DNA of 36,813 nt from Candidatus Aminicenantota bacterium (GTDB taxonomy: Bacteria > Acidobacteriota > Aminicenantia > Aminicenantales > Saccharicenantaceae): positions 1 to 36,813 of the forward strand of contig JABLWX010000017.1 of assembly GCA_013178315.1 (NCBI GenBank), read 5' to 3'. Below, piece after piece: positions 32,279 to 36,813 of this stretch (its first letter is position 1; the number at the start of each line of letters is the position of its first letter). A program made the position numbers and the translations under genes. The notes under the pieces were generated by a model. It was not told where the DNA came from. It did not search any database and saw only the letters and a list, made by a program, of their open reading frames with translations.

Positions 32279-32884
32279 ATGAAAGCCTTAATCGTGGTGG
32301 ACCTTCAGAACGACTTTGTCCCGGGCGGCAGCCTGGCCGTGCCTCGAGGGAATGAAATCATCCCGCTCGTCAACCGCATCCAGGAGAAGTTTGACCTGGT
32401 GGTGGCCACCCAGGACTGGCATCCTAAGAACCACATGAGCTTTGCTTCCAACCATCCCGGAAAGAACGTCTTCGATACCATCATCCTGGGCGGGATGGAA
32501 CAGGTTCTCTGGCCGGACCATTGTCTTCAGGGCGAGAAAGGGGCCATGTTCGTTAAGGGCTTCGACGAGCGCCGGGTGGAAGCTATTTTCAGGAAGGGCA
32601 CCGACCCGGAGATAGACAGTTATTCCGGATTTTTCGACAACGGCCGGAAAAAATCAACCGGGCTTGGAGATTACCTGAAAGGACGGGGAATAAAACAGGT
32701 CTATGTCTGCGGACTGGCCGCCGAATTCTGCGTGCTGTACACGGCGCTCGATGCCATCGACCTGGGTTTTGAAACTTATTACCTCGAAGATGTCACCCGG
32801 GCCCTCAGCCACGAGGGTTTCCGGGAGGCGCGGGAACAGGTCACCCGCCGCGGCGGCCACCTGATTGTTTCCGACGAGCTCTGA
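32279..32884 (+). CDS. pncA: Nicotinamidase
   Basis: 201 residues, a cytoplasmic amidohydrolase that turns nicotinamide into nicotinate, the substrate of PncB. The catalytic triad is visible: Asp in 'VVDLQNDF' (about residue 8), Lys in 'IFRKGTDPEIDSYSGF' and the nucleophile Cys in 'CGLAAEFCV'. Metal ligands are in 'ATQDWHPKNH'. ATG 32279 is chosen because AAGGGGG (32266-32272) lies 6 nt upstream; an ATG at 32273 that overlaps the pncB stop has no spacing and would add two residues. The gene's last 44 bases overlap the convergent end of ygiQ. Confidence 0.95.
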   Translation: MKALIVVDLQNDFVPGGSLAVPRGNEIIPLVNRIQEKFDLVVATQDWHPKNHMSFASNHPGKNVFDTIILGGMEQVLWPDHCLQGEKGAMFVKGFDERRVEAIFRKGTDPEIDSYSGFFDNGRKKSTGLGDYLKGRGIKQVYVCGLAAEFCVLYTALDAIDLGFETYYLEDVTRALSHEGFREAREQVTRRGGHLIVSDEL

Positions 32885-34502
32885 TTCCCGGTCGGCCCTT
32901 AAACCTTTCCGAGCTGCCAGAGACCTGGCTCAGATACTCCTGGATGAGGCGCTTCTGGGCCTTCTTTTCCTCGAAGGTGCGCGGGACAGGCACGGGCTGG
33001 CCGGTTTCCGGGTCTTTCCCGGTGTAATACATGCAGGTGGAGCGGGTCATGGGCGTGGGAGTGAAAATCTGCACGCCCTCCACGGGCTTTTCACCCTGGG
33101 CTGAAAGCCTTTTGATGTAAGCCGCCAGCTCCCGGGCTTCTCTCATCGTGGTTCCGGGATGAGCCACCATGAAGTAATACTTAAGATGTTGCTTGTGTTC
33201 TCCCGTTAATTTCAAAAAAAGCTGCCTGAATTTTTCCACGGGTACCTCGGATTTATTCATCAGGCGAAGTACCGGGAGCGAGACATGTTCCGGGGCGATT
33301 TTCAGCAGCCCGGAAACATGGTGTTCCACCAGCTCGCGGACGTATTCCGGGCTGTCGAGGGCCAGGTCGTAGCGGATTCCGCTGCGGACAAAAACTTTCT
33401 TCACCCCGGGAACCCGGCGCACCTTCCGCAGCAGGTCAATCAACCGGCGATGAGAGCGGTCAAGCTTCTTACAGGTCAGGCAGAAGCCGCGCTGGCAGCG
33501 GTGGCAATCCATCCCGTACATGTTGGCCGTGGGCCCGCCGAGGTCATCGATATAACCCTTGAAATCGGGATGCCTGGTTAATCGCCTGATTTCTTCCAGG
33601 ATGGATTCTTCACTGCGAGAGACGATCCGGTCGCCCTGGTGCAGCGAGAGAGAGCAGAATGAACAGCGCCCGATACATCCCCGGTGGGTGACCACGGAGA
33701 ACTTACCCATCTCCAGCTCGGGGTAATCGGCTGGTATCTGGCGGGTAAAGGGTAGCCCGTAAATCCAGTCCAGGATTTCCGTGGTATATTCCGGCATCGG
33801 ATATTGGAGCACGTAGCGGTTGGCATGCTTCTGGGCCAGGCTCCGGTAATTGGCCAGGGCCCGCTGGGCCTGGATAAACTTTTCCGGGTCAGAGGAAACT
33901 TCCTCATAAGAAGGGATCTCTTCAAAGCCGGGCGGGAGCTCGCGGCTGATGATGGCCGTGCCCCGGATGCCTTCCAGGGCCTGCCCCGAGTCCAGGCGTC
34001 CGGCAATTTCAAGGGCCTGGAGCTCACCCGGTCCGAAAACCAGGATATCGGCCCGGCTGTCCAGGAGGATCGAGCGCCTCACCCGGTTTTCCCAGTAATC
34101 GTAGTGGGCGAAGCGGCGCAGGGAAGCTTCAATTCCCCCTATTACTATCGGAGTCCCAGGGAATAACTTTCTTATCCTGTTGCAATAGACTACGACCGCC
34201 CGGTCGGGCTTGCCGGAACTATAAGGGACATGTTCGTCCTTTTCCCGGCGGCGGAGAAGCGGGGTGTAATTGGCCAGGCAGCTGTCCATGGCCCCGGCGG
34301 TCACCCCGAAGAAAAGCCGAGGCCGGCCGAGTTTCAAGAAGTCATCGTCCGAAGTCCAGTCGGGCTTTTCGATGACCCCGACTTTATATCCCTTGGCCTC
34401 CAGCACCCTGGCAATTACCCCGACCGGCGACAGGGGATGATCGGCATAGGGGTCCCCGCTGACCAGGATGACGTCAAATCCTTTGCCCTGCAGAGCTATC
34501 AT
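32841..34502 (-). CDS. ygiQ: YgiQ-family radical SAM protein (UPF0313)
   Basis: 553 residues. The N-terminal half has the B12-binding-like/UPF0313 leader domain ('SGDPYADHPLSPVGVIARVLEAKGYKVG', 'PIVIGGIEASLRRFAHYDYW', each part of longer runs). The radical SAM centre is C-x3-C-x2-C in 'RGCIGRCSFCSL', followed by further Cys ('MDCHRCQRGFC') and 'FVRSGIRYDLAL'. The family is widespread but has no established reaction. The C-terminal tail is basic and overlaps pncA on the other strand by 44 bases. No clear Shine-Dalgarno precedes ATG 34502. The DUF4097 terminator lies just upstream. Confidence 0.93.
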   Translation of the reverse strand: MIALQGKGFDVILVSGDPYADHPLSPVGVIARVLEAKGYKVGVIEKPDWTSDDDFLKLGRPRLFFGVTAGAMDSCLANYTPLLRRREKDEHVPYSSGKPDRAVVVYCNRIRKLFPGTPIVIGGIEASLRRFAHYDYWENRVRRSILLDSRADILVFGPGELQALEIAGRLDSGQALEGIRGTAIISRELPPGFEEIPSYEEVSSDPEKFIQAQRALANYRSLAQKHANRYVLQYPMPEYTTEILDWIYGLPFTRQIPADYPELEMGKFSVVTHRGCIGRCSFCSLSLHQGDRIVSRSEESILEEIRRLTRHPDFKGYIDDLGGPTANMYGMDCHRCQRGFCLTCKKLDRSHRRLIDLLRKVRRVPGVKKVFVRSGIRYDLALDSPEYVRELVEHHVSGLLKIAPEHVSLPVLRLMNKSEVPVEKFRQLFLKLTGEHKQHLKYYFMVAHPGTTMREARELAAYIKRLSAQGEKPVEGVQIFTPTPMTRSTCMYYTGKDPETGQPVPVPRTFEEKKAQKRLIQEYLSQVSGSSERFKGRPGIRARRKQSGGRRGG

Positions 34503-34520
34503 CTCGGGCTATTTTATCAG

Positions 34521-34548
34521 AAAAAAAAGGGCGGGGGTTAGCCCGCCC
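34521..34548 (-). terminator. Intrinsic terminator of the sigma/anti-sigma/DUF4097 cluster
   Basis: On the minus strand, GGGCGGG and CCCGCCC (34548-34542 and 34535-34529) form a 7-bp GC stem with a six-base loop, followed by eight T (34528-34521). It stands 53 bases after the DUF4097 stop codon and just before ygiQ. Confidence 0.9.
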
Positions 34549-34600
34549 TTGTGAGCTGCCTTATTAACCGGCACTCAAGCCGGCACCGGTAACTTTTCTA

Positions 34601-35569
34601 TCAGCTTCCCTTTCTGATTTCCACGCTGCCGCTGAAAGCCTTGGCCACAACCTCGGCTCCGCCTTTCCCAACTCTTCCCTGGATGCTCTTGCCGTTTAGC
34701 TTGCCCATGACTTCCACCGGGAAGTCGGTGCTGACTGTACCGCTGAAGGATGAAGCTTCCAGCTCAAAGGAAGAATCAGCCGGCAAGTACAGCCTGACTT
34801 CACCGGAGTGGCTGGAAAACCTGTAGTTTCCATCAGGCAAGAGCTGTCCCCGGTACTCCACGGTGCCGCTGATGGACTTGGCCGCAACCCTTCGGGCCCC
34901 GGAGATGTCTTCCAGGCGGACTGAACCGCTGACCACCTCGGCATCCACCGAGCCTCTAACCTTGCTGACCCTGATATCGCCGGAAACGGAATTAAGTTCC
35001 AGATCGCCTTCGGCCTCTGTCACCCTGATGTCGCCGCTGACGGCCTTGGCCAAAATGGACTTCTTCCCGCCCAGGACGGTCACACTACCGCTTACGGTGC
35101 TAACCCTGACTGGACCGCCAGCCTTTTCCACCTCGACATCACCGCTGACCGACTTGCTCTCAAAGGAGGCCTGGTCCGGGATCCACAGGGTATAATCGAC
35201 GCTGACATTGGAGTCGCCGCCGAACCACCGTCTGGATTCCGGGTACCTGGTTTCAATCCTGACCAGGCCGGGCTCCGTGGTAACTTCAATGGTTACTTTA
35301 TCGGCACTTTCCTTGGCCTTGGCCTGGCTCGAAGCGGTGGCCGATTTCACGGCTTCAATCTTTACCGCCTCTTCTTTCCAGACCATGACCTTGATGTCAC
35401 CTGAAACGTTGCTGATGGCTACCCGGCCATCCCTGGCCAGTCTTTCTGTTTTTTCGAATTTCTCCTGGTAGGTATCCCCGGCCAGCAGGGGCCCGATGAG
35501 CAACAGGCCAAGCATCAGGGCCAGGCCGAGCCTTAATTCTTTTGACCTTTTCCATTCTCTTTTTCTCAT
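34601..35569 (-). CDS. Exported DUF4097-family beta-repeat protein
   Basis: 322 residues. A signal peptide ends near 'LLIGPLLAG'. The mature protein is a series of short beta repeats built on 'S-V-S-G-D/S-(I/V)' steps ('ISNVSGDIKV', 'KSVSGDVEV', 'STVSGSVTV', 'KAVSGDIRV', 'NSVSGDIRV', 'EVVSGSVRL', 'KSISGTVEY', 'KAFSGSVEI'). This predicts a right-handed beta-helix of DUF4097 type (LiaG-like). Its function is unknown; such proteins commonly accompany sigma/anti-sigma or PspC-type envelope-stress genes, as here. AAGGAG lies before ATG 35569. It follows the anti-sigma gene by 29 bases and ends at a strong terminator, so it is the last gene of that operon. Confidence 0.88.
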   Translation of the reverse strand: MRKREWKRSKELRLGLALMLGLLLIGPLLAGDTYQEKFEKTERLARDGRVAISNVSGDIKVMVWKEEAVKIEAVKSATASSQAKAKESADKVTIEVTTEPGLVRIETRYPESRRWFGGDSNVSVDYTLWIPDQASFESKSVSGDVEVEKAGGPVRVSTVSGSVTVLGGKKSILAKAVSGDIRVTEAEGDLELNSVSGDIRVSKVRGSVDAEVVSGSVRLEDISGARRVAAKSISGTVEYRGQLLPDGNYRFSSHSGEVRLYLPADSSFELEASSFSGTVSTDFPVEVMGKLNGKSIQGRVGKGGAEVVAKAFSGSVEIRKGS

Positions 35570-35598
35570 ATTTAATCTCCTTTAATCAAATCTCGTTC

Positions 35599-36324
35599 TT
35601 ATAACTTTTCCAGCCCTGAAGCGGTGAGCGACTTCTTGGTTTCCAGCATCGTGTTCAGGAAGCTGGCCTTGGAGCTGTAAGCGCTCAGCAGGTATTCCCG
35701 GGCCTGGAGGTTGTCGGGCTGCTCGTTGACCGCCTGCCTGGCCAGGTCGATGGTGCGGTCCAGAAGGCCAAGGTTGGCCTGCAGGATCTCCGCCATCTCG
35801 GGTGGCAGGCCGTTTTCAGAGGATTCCAGGGCCTGGGTCAGCGATTGCACCGCCTTCTGGTAATAGAACTCGGCTTCCTGAAGCTTCTGAATGGCCGGGT
35901 TCCGGGAAGCCACCTGGAGTTCCGGTTGACCGGACTTCTGGTAGTACCGTCCCAGGAAAAAAGCGCCGGCGATAAAGGCCATCAGGACCAGGGTGGCCAG
36001 GGCATACTTGAAAGCCGGGGCCGGGGCGCGAAACAAGTCGGCGATTCTGCGCCGGGTTCGTTCTTGTCCCGGCCCGGTCGCTTCAGCTTGAAGCTGCGGG
36101 ATGATTTCGGCCTGGAGGCGGTTCCTTAAGTTTTCCCAGACTCGCTCCGAAGGTCCCATCTTGGCTGCCGGTACAATCTTTTCTTTTATACTCGCCAGCT
36201 CTTCATGCAGTTGCCGGCAGCGGGCGCATTTCTCGAGATGACCCTGGAGCTCCTGGCGGTCCTTCTCCCGGAGTTCTCCATCCAGGAGCTCGTTGATAAG
36301 ACGCTGAGCATTGCTGCACTTCAT
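35599..36324 (-). CDS. Anti-sigma factor with zinc-finger (zf-HC2) domain
   Basis: 241 residues. The cytoplasmic N-terminus has the ZAS signature: 'MKCSNAQRLINELLDGEL', then H-x3-C-x2-C in 'HLEKCARC', binding zinc and the sigma factor. One membrane helix (about residues 110-127, 'ALATLVLMAFIAGAFFLG') is followed by a periplasmic, mostly helical domain of about 110 residues ('EAEFYYQKAVQSLTQALESSEN'). Signals sensed outside would release the sigma factor. ATG 36324 overlaps the sigma stop codon (ATGA), so translation is coupled. DUF4097 follows. No other regulated genes can be named from the sequence. Confidence 0.92.
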   Translation of the reverse strand: MKCSNAQRLINELLDGELREKDRQELQGHLEKCARCRQLHEELASIKEKIVPAAKMGPSERVWENLRNRLQAEIIPQLQAEATGPGQERTRRRIADLFRAPAPAFKYALATLVLMAFIAGAFFLGRYYQKSGQPELQVASRNPAIQKLQEAEFYYQKAVQSLTQALESSENGLPPEMAEILQANLGLLDRTIDLARQAVNEQPDNLQAREYLLSAYSSKASFLNTMLETKKSLTASGLEKL

Positions 36325-36813
36325 CTGCCTGCTCCTTTCAAGAGCTGCTGCTTCTTAAGGATTTTCCGGAGTTTCATCCGGGCCTTAAAAAGCTGGGACT
36401 TGGAAGTCCCTACCTGGCAGCCGAGAGTCTCGGCGATTTCCTCGTGGGTCAAGCCGTCTACCTCGTGAAGGAGGAAAACCGTCCGCAACCTCTCCGGCAG
36501 CCTGGCCACCGCCTCCTTAACAGCCCTGGCCAGGTCATCGTGGCGGGAATCGAAGGCGCTATCAGCCTGGCTTTCATCCTCCGGGGCCATCATTTCCAGT
36601 TTTTCATCATAGACTTTTTCCCGCCTCAGGTGGCTGTAGCAGGTGTTCAGGGCTATCCGGTAGACCCAGGCCGGAAACAACTCCGGTCGGTCCACCGACT
36701 TTATCGAGGAAAAAACCTTCAGGAAAATATCCTGTGTCAGGTCCTCGGCCATCTGGTGGTCGCGAGTCAGGTTGAAGGCCAGCCCGTAGACCTTATGCTT
36801 GAAAAGGTTATAC
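36321..36813 (-). CDS. ECF-type sigma-70 family RNA polymerase sigma factor (5' end outside window)
   Basis: The frame is open to the right edge of the window, so the gene is cut at its N-terminus; about 163 residues are visible. Region 2 is seen in 'YNLFKHKVYGLAFNLTRDHQMAEDLTQDIFLKVF' (split from a longer run), with the A-E-D-L-T-Q-D-x-F core contact motif, and 'WVYRIALNTCYSHLRR'. Region 4 is seen in 'LPERLRTVFLLHEVDGLTHEEIAETLG' (helix-turn-helix, ending with 'GTSKSQLFKARMKLR'). It directs transcription of an unknown, probably envelope-related, regulon. The stop overlaps the anti-sigma start by 4 bases. Confidence 0.93.
   Translation of the reverse strand, partial: YNLFKHKVYGLAFNLTRDHQMAEDLTQDIFLKVFSSIKSVDRPELFPAWVYRIALNTCYSHLRREKVYDEKLEMMAPEDESQADSAFDSRHDDLARAVKEAVARLPERLRTVFLLHEVDGLTHEEIAETLGCQVGTSKSQLFKARMKLRKILKKQQLLKGAGR

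Noticed and set aside
1..36813. CRISPR arrays, tRNA or rRNA genes, prophage or insertion-sequence transposases
   Set aside because: I looked for regularly spaced repeats, cloverleaf-like segments and transposase or integrase motifs and found none.

Overview
The window looks like chromosomal DNA of an uncultured Gram-negative bacterium, moderately GC-rich, with strong Shine-Dalgarno sites and TTGACA/TATAAT-type promoters. Outer-membrane-type proteins (OmpA C-terminal domain, a DUF5916 beta-barrel protein), lipoproteins, Tat-exported sugar-metabolism enzymes, a two-gene SMS (minimal SUF) Fe-S system and an ECF sigma/anti-sigma/DUF4097 cluster together suggest a fermentative lineage near Acidobacteriota, such as Candidatus Aminicenantes. 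This placement is inference; no rRNA or other phylogenetic marker is visible.

Layout. 1-1.3 kb: end of an AEC-family transporter and a small membrane protein. 1.3-1.95 kb: a decayed stretch holding a folded RNA-like element, an orphan ArsR-type operator and the 3' remnant of an ICMT-like methyltransferase that abuts murJ. 1.9-6 kb: murJ and a large esterase lipoprotein. 6.2-13.7 kb: exported WD40 protein, small lipoprotein, Tat-exported Gfo/Idh/MocA oxidoreductase, a DUF5916 gene interrupted by one in-frame TAA, and a Tat-exported sugar isomerase/epimerase-like protein. 14.1-17.1 kb: arsenic-type cluster (CSC-motif permease, CPKC mini-thioredoxin, ACR3 arsenite exporter). 17.3-20.7 kb: two tandem mgtE genes, each with its own promoter and a near-identical 156-nt leader that can hide the ribosome-binding site. 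20.8-25.1 kb: NYN nuclease, then the radical SAM-smsC-smsB operon, then arsR. 25.4-30.7 kb: SagB-type oxidoreductase, class A beta-lactamase-like hydrolase, coiled-coil OmpA-family protein, PrsW protease and histidine phosphatase. 30.8-34.5 kb: pncB-pncA for NAD salvage and ygiQ. 34.6-36.8 kb: DUF4097 protein, anti-sigma factor and ECF sigma factor (cut by the window end).

How parts work together. The arsR promoter (25.1 kb) and the permease promoter (17.1 kb) share one layout, in which a TATATGAA-type palindrome covers the -10 box. One ArsR therefore probably controls both loci 8 kb apart. A third, perfect copy at 1.54 kb has no clear target and lies beside the methyltransferase remnant. pncB and pncA form a nicotinamide-to-nicotinate mononucleotide route. 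Radical SAM and Sms proteins are co-transcribed. The sigma/anti-sigma/DUF4097 genes form an envelope-stress-like unit.

Most notable for follow-up: the duplicated mgtE leader RNA (candidate unassigned riboswitch), the three-site ArsR regulon, the paired GGGGACAC hairpins placed 3-4 nt after stop codons, the folded element at 1357-1461, and the single-nonsense DUF5916 gene.
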